Part shown: one piece after another, positions 43,741-52,448 of the stretch | How the letters are laid out: each line of letters starts with the position of its first letter | Numbering within the stretch: the first letter of the stretch is position 1 | Assembly: GCF_009834365.1 (NCBI RefSeq) | Contig: NZ_CP041348.1 | Coordinates: 2,517,001 to 2,581,000, forward strand | Direction of reading: 5' to 3' | Source of the DNA: Komagataeibacter xylinus | GTDB lineage: Bacteria > Pseudomonadota > Alphaproteobacteria > Acetobacterales > Acetobacteraceae | DNA: 64,000 nucleotides | Notes under the pieces: model-generated | What the model was told of the DNA's origin: nothing | The model's input: only the letters and a program-made list of their open reading frames with translations | Database searches by the model: none | Position numbers and translations under genes: made by a program

Positions 43741-45600
43741 ATGCAGGCAACAAACCTGGCAATTGGAATTCTGTTCGTGCTAGGCGGCGGCATTGCGGCC
43801 CAATGGGTGGCGTGGCGCTTCAAGCTGCCTGCCATCGTGCTGCTGTTCGCCCTCGGGCTGATCTGCGGACCGGGGCTTGGCATCCTGCATCCGGCCACGG
43901 CCATCGGGCCGTATTTCCACCCGCTTGTTTCCATGGCCGTGGCGTTCATCGTGTTCGAGGGCGGGCTGGCGCTTGACCTGCGGCAGTGGCGTGAATCGGG
44001 CGAGGGCGTGCTGCGCCTGACGGCTGCCGCCCTGCCCATCAACTGGGTGCTCGGCTCGCTGGCCGCGCATTACGTGGGGCATCTGAACTGGGGCACGGCG
44101 TGGCTGTTCGGCGCCATTGTGGTGGTGACGGGGCCCACCGTAGTGCTGCCCCTGCTGCGCCACACCAAGCTGCGGCCAAGGGTGGCGGCCTTCCTGCGGT
44201 GGGAGGCGATCGTGAACGATCCCATCGCTGCCATTCTGGCAACCCTGATGCTGGAATGCCTGCTGATCAGTTCCAGCCACACATCCGATGCGTCGCTTGC
44301 AGCGGTGGAAATCGGGCCGCACCTGCTGTTTGCCACCATGTTTTCCATCGGGTGCGGCATTTTGCCTGCCCTGCTCATCAAGTTCCTTTCGGCGCGCGAC
44401 CTGCTGCCCGAGATCCTGCGCATTCCCATGATCCTGGCCTTCGCCATGGGGGTTGCGGCCGTGTGCAACCTGCTCATGCAGGGCGCGGGCCTCATGGCGG
44501 CCACCGTGTTCGGCATGGCGCTGGCCAATCTGCACGTGACCGGCATGTCGGAGCTCCAGCGCATCAAGGAATCGCTGGGCGTGATCGTGGTTTCGTGCCT
44601 GTTCGTGCTGCTGACGGCGGATCTGCAGCGCACGGTGCTGTCCGAGCTGTCCTGGCCGATCATGGCGCTCACGTTCACGGTCATGTTCGTAGTAAGGCCG
44701 CTGGGCATCTATCTCTCCACCATCGGGGCGAGCATGTCGTGGCAGGAGCGGCTGTTCGTGGGCTGGATCGCGCCGCGCGGCATCGTGGCCGCCGCCGTGT
44801 CCGGCGTGGTGGGGCTGCAGTTGCAGGAGGCCGGTTACGCGGGGGCCAACATGATCACGCCCGCCGTGTTCGCGCTGATCGCCTCGACCATGATCCTGCA
44901 TGGCTTCTCGCTCAGGCCGCTGGCGCGCGCGCTCAGGCTGACCCTGTCCGATGAGCCGGCACTGGCCATCATGGGGGCCAATGCGTGGTCCACCAACCTG
45001 GCCCGTGTGGTGCATGACCGGGGTGTGCCGGTGCTGCTGGTCGATACGTATGCGCCCGCGCTCAACAAGGCGGCGGGGCTGGGCATACCGGTGCTGCGCG
45101 CCGAACTGCTCTCGGTCGAGGGGCAGGAAAGCCTTGAGGAACGCCCTGCCGATTACCTGATCGCCACCACGCCGGATGCCATCTATAACGGCCTGGTCTG
45201 CGCGCGCATGGCGCCAGATCTGGGGCGGCAGCGCGTGTTTCAGGTCAGTCCGGGTATTGCGCGGCTGGACCTGTATCACGGGCTGAGCCGGGATTCGCGC
45301 GGCAAGGTGCTGGGCGAGCCTGCATGGAATTTCTCGCTCATCGATTCCCGCTACGCCAAGGGCTGGCGCTTTGGCAGCTATATTGCCGATGAAACCATCA
45401 GCGAAACCCAGCTGACCGATGGCCCGGCCATGCTGTTCATGATTATTCGCAAGGGTACGGCGATCTGGGTTTTCTCTGCCGAAGATGCGATTCCGGCCGA
45501 ACCGGCTGAGGGTGACATCATCGTGCTGTTCATGCCGCCGGGGCAGGATGCCACCCGCACGGACCTGCCCGTGGTCGATGGGCCTATTCCGGCGGCCTGA
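43741..45600 (+). CDS. CPA1-type sodium/proton antiporter with C-terminal nucleotide-binding-like domain
   Basis: A 619-residue protein. The first 400 residues hold about 12 membrane helices with AFIVFEGGLALDLRQWRESG, VTGPTVVLPLLRH, RWEAIVNDPIAAILATL (the conserved N-D of the ion site) and VGWIAPRGIVAAAVSGVVGLQL, all hallmarks of the NhaP/CPA1 group. From about residue 405 a Rossmann-like TrkA-N domain follows (ALAIMGANAWSTNLARVVHDRG, then VLLVDTYAPALNKAAGLGI), so nucleotide may regulate the channel half. It exchanges protons for Na+ or K+ across the inner membrane, useful for an acid-producing cell. It overlaps the YkuD gene on the other strand by 17 bases. Confidence 0.86.
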   Translation: MQATNLAIGILFVLGGGIAAQWVAWRFKLPAIVLLFALGLICGPGLGILHPATAIGPYFHPLVSMAVAFIVFEGGLALDLRQWRESGEGVLRLTAAALPINWVLGSLAAHYVGHLNWGTAWLFGAIVVVTGPTVVLPLLRHTKLRPRVAAFLRWEAIVNDPIAAILATLMLECLLISSSHTSDASLAAVEIGPHLLFATMFSIGCGILPALLIKFLSARDLLPEILRIPMILAFAMGVAAVCNLLMQGAGLMAATVFGMALANLHVTGMSELQRIKESLGVIVVSCLFVLLTADLQRTVLSELSWPIMALTFTVMFVVRPLGIYLSTIGASMSWQERLFVGWIAPRGIVAAAVSGVVGLQLQEAGYAGANMITPAVFALIASTMILHGFSLRPLARALRLTLSDEPALAIMGANAWSTNLARVVHDRGVPVLLVDTYAPALNKAAGLGIPVLRAELLSVEGQESLEERPADYLIATTPDAIYNGLVCARMAPDLGRQRVFQVSPGIARLDLYHGLSRDSRGKVLGEPAWNFSLIDSRYAKGWRFGSYIADETISETQLTDGPAMLFMIIRKGTAIWVFSAEDAIPAEPAEGDIIVLFMPPGQDATRTDLPVVDGPIPAA

Positions 45601-46096
45601 CCTCGATTTCCGCAAGGCCCGCAGCGAGCAGATGGCGCAGTGCGGGCTCGGGCAGGGCGATGCAGCCTTCCGTGGGCCTGCCCCCCTTTGGCGGCAGGTG
45701 GAGGAAGATGGCCGACCCCGCACCGGAATGGACAGGCGCGTCGTTATAACCAAGCACCACCACAATGTCGTAAACGTGATCCTCGCGCCACAGGCGCTCG
45801 TGCCGGGCCGGGTGGGGCAGGGTGACATGGCGGTTGTAATCGGGGCTGGAGGGGTCATCGCACCAGCCATCAAGCGGCGAGAGGGGTTCGACGGGCAGAT
45901 GACAAACAGGTGATGCCACCCGGTCGGCGCGATAGAACACGCGCCGCAATGGCAGAATACCGGCAGGCGTTGCGTGATCTCCCTCGATTTTGCGGGTTTT
46001 TACGCCGCCCGCGCCGATGATGGCGGGCATAATTTCGCGAATGCAATGCAGTTGTGCATCCAGCCCTGTATTCGTTTGCAAAATAGCGCGTATCAT
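45584..46096 (-). CDS. L,D-transpeptidase-like (YkuD) domain protein
   Basis: A 170-residue protein with a YkuD catalytic domain. The active-site region is HSGAGSAIFLHLPPKGG followed by RPTEGCIALPEPALRHLL, giving the His...(S/T)xGC pattern with Cys near residue 143. No signal peptide is obvious, which is unusual for a cell-wall enzyme; the COG3786-type relatives have the same build. If exported it would make or modify peptidoglycan cross-links. It is transcribed towards the antiporter gene and overlaps its 3' end, with the response regulator gene divergent. Confidence 0.75.
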   Translation of the reverse strand: MIRAILQTNTGLDAQLHCIREIMPAIIGAGGVKTRKIEGDHATPAGILPLRRVFYRADRVASPVCHLPVEPLSPLDGWCDDPSSPDYNRHVTLPHPARHERLWREDHVYDIVVVLGYNDAPVHSGAGSAIFLHLPPKGGRPTEGCIALPEPALRHLLAAGLAEIEVRPPE

Positions 46097-46264
46097 GAAT
46101 TCCTCTGGATCGGGTCGTATTTATGTTATCTCCGGCCTCATCCGGTCTGCATACGGCATCGGGGCCGGCGGGTCATGGGCCTGTCGGGCATGAGGCCAGG
46201 CATGAACAGCAAGACAGAGACCGGCTCGATAAAGGGCCGGCCTTAAAGTGATAAAGAGGGTTCG

Positions 46265-46984
46265 ATGGCAGGAGCACGTCCCATACTGATAGCGGACGAC
46301 GATCAGACTTTACGTCAGATGCTCGTTGAACAGCTACAGATTGATGGTGAATTTGAAGCGATCGAGGCTGGCTCCGTCGCCGAAGCCTGGGAAAAGCTGC
46401 AGAAACCGGGGGCGCGTTTTGACGCGATCATCCTCGATGTATCCCTGCCTGACGGGGACGGGCGTGATTTCTGCGCTGACCTGCGGCGCAAGGGCAAGCG
46501 CATTCCCATCATCATCCTGACTGGCTCTGATGACGAGACGGATGTGGTGCGCGGCCTTGATGCGGGCGCCAATGACTATGTGGCCAAGCCGTTCCGCATT
46601 GCGGAGCTTCTGGCCCGGCTGCGTGCGCAGATGCGCATTTTCGAGAACAGCGAGGACGCGGTCTTCGCCATCGGGCCGTATATCTTCCGCCCCTCCGCAA
46701 AGCTGTTGCAGGAGACGGCCAAGAATCGCCGTATCCGCCTGACGGAGAAGGAAGCGGCCATCCTGAAGTTCCTGTACCGCGCGGGCACGCGCCCCGTGCC
46801 CCGGCAGGTGCTGCTCAATGAGGTATGGGGCTACAACGCAGCCGTGACAACGCACACGCTGGAAACCCATATCTACCGCCTGCGCCAGAAGATCGAGCCC
46901 GACCCCACCAATGCCAGCCTGCTGGTGACGGAAGGCGGCGGCTACCGTCTCGACCCCGAAGGCGGCAAGAGCGCCCTTGCCTGA
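46265..46984 (+). CDS. OmpR-family response regulator
   Basis: A 239-residue two-domain regulator. The receiver has ILIADDDQTLRQ at the start, the phospho-acceptor Asp in DAIILDVSLPDGDG near residue 58, ILTGSDD, and the Lys in YVAKPF near 109. The winged-helix output domain (RIRLTEKEAAILKFLYRAGT, then NEVWGYNAAVTTHTLETHIYRLRQKIE) is of the OmpR/PhoB type and resembles the alphaproteobacterial envelope regulator CenR. No histidine kinase lies beside it. A strong hairpin terminator follows at 47015. Confidence 0.85.
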   Translation: MAGARPILIADDDQTLRQMLVEQLQIDGEFEAIEAGSVAEAWEKLQKPGARFDAIILDVSLPDGDGRDFCADLRRKGKRIPIIILTGSDDETDVVRGLDAGANDYVAKPFRIAELLARLRAQMRIFENSEDAVFAIGPYIFRPSAKLLQETAKNRRIRLTEKEAAILKFLYRAGTRPVPRQVLLNEVWGYNAAVTTHTLETHIYRLRQKIEPDPTNASLLVTEGGGYRLDPEGGKSALA

Positions 46985-47014
46985 ACGGGCCGCGCTCTGA
47001 ACCATGGATTGTGA

Positions 47015-47040
47015 CGGGCCGCCCGGTTTCGGGCGGCCCG
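47015..47040 (+). terminator. Hairpin terminator after the response regulator
   Basis: CGGGCCGCCCG-GTTT-CGGGCGGCCCG is a perfect eleven-pair stem 31 bases after the stop. A T-tract is short and delayed (GTTTAAAAA), so it may work with the repeat that follows at 47071. Confidence 0.7.
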
Positions 47041-47070
47041 GTCGCGTTTAAAAAACTGATTTATAAAGAT

Positions 47071-47119
47071 AAAAGTTTCTGGTGAAGTTTTTTCAAAAAG
47101 CTTCGGAAGGCGCTGTCTT
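47071..47119 (+). repeat. Intergenic palindromic repeat, copy B (short)
   Basis: AAAAGTTTCTGGTGAAG, then TTTTTTCAAAAAGCTTC, then GGAAGGCGCTGTCTT. It matches the first half of copies C and D and stops five bases short of the xthA stop. It lies between convergent genes, a natural place for a bidirectional terminator. Confidence 0.75.
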
Positions 47120-47123
47120 GCGC

Positions 47124-47918
47124 TCAGCCTTCAAGGTCGATCAGCACCGGCACATGGTCCGAGGGCTTTTCCCAGTTGCGGGCGGTGCGCAGGACCTCCA
47201 TGCCGCGCAGGGCAGTACGCAGGTCGGGCGTGACCCACACATGGTCCAGCCGCCGCCCCCGGTTTGACGCACTCCAGTTGCGGTTGCGGTAGGACCACCA
47301 CGTATAAAGCTTTTCATCCGGCGGTACGAATTCGCGCATGGCATCGATGAAGCCGGTCTGCTGCCAGGCCAGCAGACGTTCCGTTTCCTCGGGCGTGTGG
47401 CTGACGATCCTGAGCAACTGCTTGTGGCTCCATACATCCTGCTCAAGGGGGGCGATGTTCAGGTCGCCCACCAGCACGGTGCGCTGCATGTTGCGCGCGG
47501 AGAACCACGTGCGCGCCTCATCCACGAAAGCCAGCTTGTGGGCGAATTTGGGGTTCTCAACCGGGTCGGGCACATCGCCGCCCGCAGGCACGTAGAAATC
47601 ATGCACGTCAATCGCGTCGGCCCCCGTGCCATGGCGCACGGCAATGTGGCGGCAGTCACCCTTTTCGCACCAGTCCGGCGTATCTTCCAGCACGGTTACG
47701 GGTTGGCGTGACAGGATGGCCACCCCATTATATCCCTTCATGCCACGAAACACGACATGGCCGAAGCCAAGGGCGCGCACGTCCTCAAGCGGGAACAGGG
47801 CATCAGGCACCTTGGTTTCCTGCAGGCAGACGATATCGGGCGATGTTTCCTGGCACAGCCGGGCAAGCAGCGGCATCCGCAGGCGGAGGGAATTGATATT
47901 CCAGGTGACGATACGCAT
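47124..47918 (-). CDS. xthA: Exodeoxyribonuclease III
   Basis: A 264-residue endonuclease/exonuclease/phosphatase-fold enzyme, start at 47918 (MRIVTWNINSLRLRMPLLA). Catalytic residues appear as the Asn of WNINSL, the Glu of VCLQETKVPD near 36, the Asp-Asn of LVGDLNIAPLE near 155, and the Asp-His of KPSDHVPVLIDL at the C-terminus. It acts on abasic sites and 3' ends in base-excision repair. It is divergent from uvrC, so two DNA repair genes share the 381-base region between them. Confidence 0.94.
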   Translation of the reverse strand: MRIVTWNINSLRLRMPLLARLCQETSPDIVCLQETKVPDALFPLEDVRALGFGHVVFRGMKGYNGVAILSRQPVTVLEDTPDWCEKGDCRHIAVRHGTGADAIDVHDFYVPAGGDVPDPVENPKFAHKLAFVDEARTWFSARNMQRTVLVGDLNIAPLEQDVWSHKQLLRIVSHTPEETERLLAWQQTGFIDAMREFVPPDEKLYTWWSYRNRNWSASNRGRRLDHVWVTPDLRTALRGMEVLRTARNWEKPSDHVPVLIDLEG

Positions 47919-48299
47919 ATCGGCTGCATTGCCGATCCGTGGCAGGCTGACAAGAATATTTTTTTCTCCTACATGGCGCAGCGCAGGACGAAAACAGGAA
48001 CGAATGGCAAAAGGCGGCTGATATTTCCTGCAAAAATGCAATCCGGTGAGCACGACACACAGATGCCATAATTTGTCCACCTGTGGGGTTGACAGCCCTG
48101 AATCCGGCCTGTCGTGGAGCGGATTTTTTTTCCGGGCTCCGGCTTGTCCAATATAATCGTTTAAAAACAGTAGGTTGTTGTTAGTGATGTTTTTTTGGGC
48201 AATCCAAGTACAGGAACGGAAAACCGCCACCCGCACGTTTTTTTCGGCCCCTGCTCCACAGACTTATCCACATTATCGGTGGATGAACGGCTGCCGTCC
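47919..48299. other. Divergent promoter region between xthA and uvrC
   Basis: No supported gene; the long upstream extensions of xthA and uvrC are shadows. It contains a run of seven T at 48188 and one DnaA-box consensus at 48264. Both promoters must lie here, but I cannot fix their -10 and -35 elements. Confidence 0.5.
48264..48272 (+). promoter_or_regulatory. DnaA box TTATCCACA
   Basis: A perfect nine-base match to the consensus TTATNCACA, 28 bases before the uvrC start. Only one perfect copy is seen. A weaker TTTGTCCACC is at 48074. It could let DnaA influence uvrC, or be chance. Confidence 0.4.
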
Positions 48300-50186
48300 A
48301 TGACAACTGCCATTTCCGATGCACCGACCCGCCCGGTAGGGGTGGATGCGATCCATCATGCCCTGCGCACCATGCCGCAGGCCCCCGGCGTGTACCGCAT
48401 GCTCGGTGAAAAGGGGGACGTGCTGTATGTGGGCAAGGCGCTGAACCTGAGGAAGCGCGTGATCTCCTACACCCATGTCAGCCGCCTGACCGAGCGCCTG
48501 CGCCGCATGGTGTCGGAAACGCGCAGCATGGAAATCGTCACCACCCATACCGAGGCCGAGGCCCTGCTGCTCGAGGCCAACTACATCAAGCGCATGCAGC
48601 CGCGTTACAACATCCTGCTGCGTGATGACAAAAGCTACCCGTGGATCATGCTGACCGACCGGCACGACTTCCCCCAGATCAGCAAGCACCGCGGCAAGCC
48701 GGTCAAGGGGGCTTCGTACTGGGGGCCGTTTGCCTCGGCCTGGTCGGTTAACCAGACGCTGAACCTGCTCCAGCGCACCTTCCTGCTGCGCTCGTGCTCC
48801 GATAGCGAGATGCAGGGCCGCACGCGCCCGTGCCTTCTGCATCAGATCCATCGCTGCTCCGCGCCGTGCACCGACCGCATCAGCCGTGAGGACTATGCCG
48901 AGCTTGCCGCCCAGGCGCGCAGCTTCCTGGCGGGCAAGGACCCGGACATGCGCGAGAAGCTGGGCCTTGAGATGGAACAGGCTGCCGAGGCGCTGGAATT
49001 CGAGCGCGCCGCCGCCATTCGCGACCGCATACGCGGGCTTTCGGCCCTGCAGCAGGATTCCAGCGTCATCAACCCCTCCAGCGTGAGTGATGCGGACATC
49101 ATCGCCATCTGGCAGATTGCCGGGCAGTCCTGCATTCAGGTGTTCTTCATCCGCGCGGGGCGCAACAATGGCAACCGGGCATTCTTTCCCAGCCATGCGC
49201 GCGATGAGAACGCGCCCGACGTGCTCGCCGCCTTCATGGCGCAGTTCTACGATGACAAGCCTCCGCCTGCGCAGGTGCTCGTCAACCAGGACCTGCCGGA
49301 GCTTGACGTGCTCACCGCCGCTCTGAGCCTGCGCCGGGGCCGCAAGGTCGAGATCTTCCACCCGCAGCGGGGCGAGAAGCGCGGCGTGATCGAGCATGCC
49401 GCCCTGAACGCGCGCGAGGCGCTTGAGCGCAAAATGGCCGAAAGTGCCGGGCAGGCGAAGCTGTTGCAGGGTGTGGCCGACCTGTTTGGCCTCGACTCTC
49501 CGCCCAAACGCATCGAAACCTACGATAACAGCCACATTCAGGGGGCAAATCCCTATGGCGTGATGGTGGTGGGCGGCCCGGAAGGGTTTGAAAAACGCGC
49601 CTACCGCAAATTCTCCATCAAGGGACCGGTCACGCCGGGCGATGACTTCGCCATGATGCGCGAGGTGCTCGAGCGACGCTTCCGCCGGGCGCTCAAGGAC
49701 CGCGAGGAAGGCGTGCGCCCAGAGGACTGGCCCGACATCCTGCTGATTGATGGCGGGGCAGGGCAGTACACCGCCGTGCGCGGCGTGCTCGATGAACTTG
49801 GCGTGACGGGCGTGACCCTGGTGGGCATTGCCAAGGGGCCGGACCGTGATGCGGGGCGGGAGTGGTTCCATACCGCCGACAGGCCACCCTTCCAGTTACC
49901 GCCGCGTGATCCGGTGCTGTACTACCTCCAGCGCCTGCGTGACGAGGCGCATCGCTTCGCCATCACCACCCACCGCGCCGGGCGCTCCAAAACGCTGGTG
50001 CGCTCGGAACTTGATGATATTCCGGGCGTTGGACCGGCACGCAAGCGCGCGCTGCTCAAGCATTTCGGCTCGGCGCGTGGCGTGCGGCAGGCTGGTCTGG
50101 GGGAACTGGAGCATGCGCCGGGAATCAACCGCGACATGGCGCGGGTCATTTACGGATTTTTCCATCCCGACTGGACAGGAGAGTGA
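48300..50186 (+). CDS. uvrC: UvrABC system protein C
   Basis: A 628-residue excinuclease subunit from the ATG at 48300; the frame is open upstream. The N-terminal GIY-YIG domain is at [27 protein letters not shown] (residues about 30-56). The UVR motif, which binds UvrB, is near residue 225 ([22 protein letters not shown]). The RNase H-like C-terminal nuclease starts [20 protein letters not shown], and two helix-hairpin-helix motifs close the protein ([18 protein letters not shown]). It makes both incisions in nucleotide excision repair. pgsA follows 92 bases downstream. Confidence 0.95.
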   Translation: MTTAISDAPTRPVGVDAIHHALRTMPQAPGVYRMLGEKGDVLYVGKALNLRKRVISYTHVSRLTERLRRMVSETRSMEIVTTHTEAEALLLEANYIKRMQPRYNILLRDDKSYPWIMLTDRHDFPQISKHRGKPVKGASYWGPFASAWSVNQTLNLLQRTFLLRSCSDSEMQGRTRPCLLHQIHRCSAPCTDRISREDYAELAAQARSFLAGKDPDMREKLGLEMEQAAEALEFERAAAIRDRIRGLSALQQDSSVINPSSVSDADIIAIWQIAGQSCIQVFFIRAGRNNGNRAFFPSHARDENAPDVLAAFMAQFYDDKPPPAQVLVNQDLPELDVLTAALSLRRGRKVEIFHPQRGEKRGVIEHAALNAREALERKMAESAGQAKLLQGVADLFGLDSPPKRIETYDNSHIQGANPYGVMVVGGPEGFEKRAYRKFSIKGPVTPGDDFAMMREVLERRFRRALKDREEGVRPEDWPDILLIDGGAGQYTAVRGVLDELGVTGVTLVGIAKGPDRDAGREWFHTADRPPFQLPPRDPVLYYLQRLRDEAHRFAITTHRAGRSKTLVRSELDDIPGVGPARKRALLKHFGSARGVRQAGLGELEHAPGINRDMARVIYGFFHPDWTGE

Positions 50187-50278
50187 GGGGCTGTCATGCA
50201 GATGTGAGCCTGCAAACTGCCTGATAGGCGTTATCGGTATCTTGGCTTTCTCCCTTTCTTGGTTATAGCAGTATCAGC

Positions 50279-50878
50279 ATGCTTACCGACCTGCCCAACC
50301 TCCTGACCCTGTCCCGCATCATCGTGGTGCCGATTGTCGTGGCGCTTGTGGTCATCCACACGGCCCAGACCGATTGTGCCGCGTGCGTGCTGTTCATCCT
50401 GGCGGGCATTACCGATTACTTCGATGGCAAGCTGGCGCGGGCGTGGAACCAGAATTCCGACCTTGGTCGCATGCTCGACCCCATTGCCGACAAGTTGCTC
50501 GTCGGCGCGTCGCTCATGGTCATGGCGGGGCTGGGGCGGCTGCCTTACTGGTGCCTGTACCCCGCCATCATCATCCTGTGTCGCGAGATTCTGGTCAGCG
50601 GCCTGCGCGAATATCTGGCTGCCACCCGCGTTGGCCTGCCGGTGACGAAACTCGCCAAATGGAAGACCGGATTCCAGATGACGGCGATTGGCTTCCTGCT
50701 GGCAGGCGACAGCACGGCAGGGCTGCTGCATATCGACTGGCTGCCGGTCAATGCTCTTGGCGCCGTCATGATGTGGATCGCCGCCGCCCTGACGCTGATT
50801 ACCGGGTGGGATTATGTCTCCACCGGGCTGCGCCATGTGGGGCGCGGCACTTCGGGCGCCACCAAATTATCTTCCTGA
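50279..50878 (+). CDS. pgsA: CDP-diacylglycerol-glycerol-3-phosphate 3-phosphatidyltransferase
   Basis: A 199-residue integral membrane enzyme. The start LTDLPNLLTLSRIIVVPIVV is typical. The CDP-alcohol phosphotransferase motif D-xx-DG-xx-AR-x8-G-xxx-D-xxx-D is complete in DYFDGKLARAWNQNSDLGRM followed by LDPIADK, residues about 46-72. Four or five membrane helices surround it. It makes phosphatidylglycerol phosphate, the first step to phosphatidylglycerol and cardiolipin. The uvrC-pgsA-moaD-moaE order is conserved in many alphaproteobacteria. Confidence 0.94.
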   Translation: MLTDLPNLLTLSRIIVVPIVVALVVIHTAQTDCAACVLFILAGITDYFDGKLARAWNQNSDLGRMLDPIADKLLVGASLMVMAGLGRLPYWCLYPAIIILCREILVSGLREYLAATRVGLPVTKLAKWKTGFQMTAIGFLLAGDSTAGLLHIDWLPVNALGAVMMWIAAALTLITGWDYVSTGLRHVGRGTSGATKLSS

Positions 50879-50964
50879 CCTACATGAAAAATTAACGCGC
50901 TTCATGGCTGATCGTCCCTGCGGGCCATGCGCCCGCCGGTCTGGCGAGGAGGCGAGGGAAGAGC

Positions 50965-51441
50965 GTGGTGCGCAATGCAATGGTGCTGTCATTGCTGGTG
51001 GGGCTGGCAGGATGTGGCGGGTTCGGGCCGATTCTGGCCGATAACACCGAATTTCCCGGCAGCCTGCCCAATACCCCGCGTGCGGAGGGAGAAAACATGC
51101 GCCGCGTGAGCGGGCAGGCCCCGCAGGTGCTGCCGATCATGCCGCAGGCGCGCAATATCTGGCCTGTGCTGCCTGATGGGCGGGCGGTTCCGGCGACCGG
51201 GCAGGCGATGGCGGCCATCGTGCCCGGTGGGGTAGAGCATGACCTGCCCCCGGGCAGCGAGATGCAGATCGGCAACGATGCAGCGGACGATGGGCTGCCC
51301 GGGCACGTTTCCGCATTGTCTTCTGGACAGGGGGCGACGCATAAGGACGCATCGGATGCGGCGATCATCGTGCCCAATGGCGATGGCACCACAACCGAGG
51401 TCAGCGCCGATGGCACGGTGCATGAACAGCAGGCCCCCTGA
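50965..51441 (+). CDS. Putative lipoprotein, unknown function
   Basis: A 158-residue protein with a lipoprotein signal: MVLSLLVGLAGCGGFG, lipobox L-A-G-C with Cys at residue 17. The GTG at 50965 follows GAGGGAAGAGC. The mature part is Pro/Gly-rich and probably largely disordered (PGSLPNTPRAEG, then IMPQARNIWPVLPDGRAVPA). It ends with NGDGTTTEVSADGTVHEQ, a small repeated-strand-like motif. The sequence suggests attachment to the inner or outer membrane. It sits between pgsA and moaD and is probably part of the same transcript. Confidence 0.7.
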   Translation: MVRNAMVLSLLVGLAGCGGFGPILADNTEFPGSLPNTPRAEGENMRRVSGQAPQVLPIMPQARNIWPVLPDGRAVPATGQAMAAIVPGGVEHDLPPGSEMQIGNDAADDGLPGHVSALSSGQGATHKDASDAAIIVPNGDGTTTEVSADGTVHEQQAP

Positions 51442-51496
51442 CGTGACCCGCCCCGGCGGGGTGCCGGGCCTGCCCTGAGTGGGAGAGAAGAGCGGA

Positions 51497-51751
51497 ATGC
51501 TACGCATTCTTTATTTTGCATGGCTGCGCGACCGCCTCGGCCGCTCCGGCGAGACGCTGCCCGTGCCGCAGGGTGCACATTGCGTGCAGGACCTGATTGC
51601 AGCGCTCAACGCGCGTGGCGGGGAATATGCCGCCATCTTCGCCAGGCCCGAACTGATCCGCGTGGCGGTGAACCAGAGTTTCGCCACGATTGCCGCCCCT
51701 ATTGCCGCGCATGACGAGATTGCCTTCTTCCCGCCGGTAACAGGGGGCTGA
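51497..51751 (+). CDS. moaD: Molybdopterin synthase sulfur-carrier subunit MoaD
   Basis: An 84-residue ubiquitin-fold protein from the ATG at 51497. It has the MLRILYFAWLRDRLG start, the usual single-domain length and the C-terminal FFPPVTGG, whose terminal Gly-Gly becomes a thiocarboxylate. It donates sulfur to precursor Z in molybdopterin synthesis. It is immediately followed by moaE, seven bases after the stop. Acetic acid bacteria use molybdopterin in aldehyde dehydrogenases and related membrane oxidases. Confidence 0.92.
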   Translation: MLRILYFAWLRDRLGRSGETLPVPQGAHCVQDLIAALNARGGEYAAIFARPELIRVAVNQSFATIAAPIAAHDEIAFFPPVTGG

Positions 51752-51758
51752 GACCATC

Positions 51759-52223
51759 ATGCCGCGTGTCACGATCCGCGTTCAGGCCGAAGCGTTTGAT
51801 AGCGCCCATGAAACCGCGCTGCTGCTGCGTGGGCACGAGGATGTGGGGGGAGTCGCAGCCTTTACCGGAATCGTGCGGGGTGGTGGCGGGCTGATGGCGC
51901 TGGAACTCGAACATTATCCCGGCATGACCGAATCCATGATGCGTCGCATAGCCGAATCGGCCTGTGCGCGATTCGGGCTGGTGGGCTGCACGGTCATCCA
52001 TCGGGTGGGAAGGCTGGCGGTGGGCATGCCCATCGTGCTGGTGCTGTGTGCCGCCGCCCATCGGGGTGCTGCGCAGGATGGCACCGCCTTCATGATGGAC
52101 TGGCTCAAGACCAGTGCACCGTTCTGGAAACGCGAGGAATTTGAAAACGGGCATAGCGCCTGGGTCGAACCCCGCGCGCAGGATGAGGCAGCAAAGGCAC
52201 GCTGGGGCAGCCTTACGGCCTGA
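51759..52223 (+). CDS. moaE: Molybdopterin synthase catalytic subunit MoaE
   Basis: A 154-residue protein with the MoaE marks GGVAAFTGIVRGGGG near residue 30, LELEHYPGMTESMMRRIA near 48, CTVIHRVGRLAVG near 76, AHRGAAQDGTAFMMDWLKT and FWKREEF near 127 (the catalytic Lys). It binds two MoaD subunits and inserts two sulfurs into cyclic pyranopterin monophosphate. It forms an operon with moaD, and the pair closes the pgsA run. Confidence 0.94.
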   Translation: MPRVTIRVQAEAFDSAHETALLLRGHEDVGGVAAFTGIVRGGGGLMALELEHYPGMTESMMRRIAESACARFGLVGCTVIHRVGRLAVGMPIVLVLCAAAHRGAAQDGTAFMMDWLKTSAPFWKREEFENGHSAWVEPRAQDEAAKARWGSLTA

Positions 52224-52321
52224 GGCGGGGAAAAGAAAAATTAAAAAAATAATCTTTCCCTAAACGCCTTGACGCTAAGCTTGCCGCTGATTCGGGACAA
52301 CGCTCCCCATTTTCCCGAGCT

Positions 52322-52368
52322 ACATTATCTAGTGCAAAGCAGCATGAAATAGTCCATATATAGGGGCA
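52322..52368 (+). promoter_or_regulatory. Possible tandem NrdR-box region before nrdA
   Basis: ACATTATCTAGTGCAA at 52322 and TCCATATATAGGGGCA at 52353 each resemble the NrdR consensus (acaCwAtATaTwGtgt) at the core, with about 10 and 8 of 16 matching positions by eye. Their starts are 31 bases apart, three helical turns, as in known NrdR sites. Similarity is weak. Confidence 0.3.
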
Positions 52369-52448
52369 TATCATAAAGCCCCGTCCCACCACGCTGGCGC
52401 CCGAAAGGCCCTGCGTGCCTTGGCGCGGGCCGATTACGGAGAATGTAA

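Noticed and set aside
48181..48299. Possible replication origin because of a DnaA box near AT-rich sequence
   Set aside because: Only one perfect box, no cluster, and none of the usual alphaproteobacterial origin neighbours.
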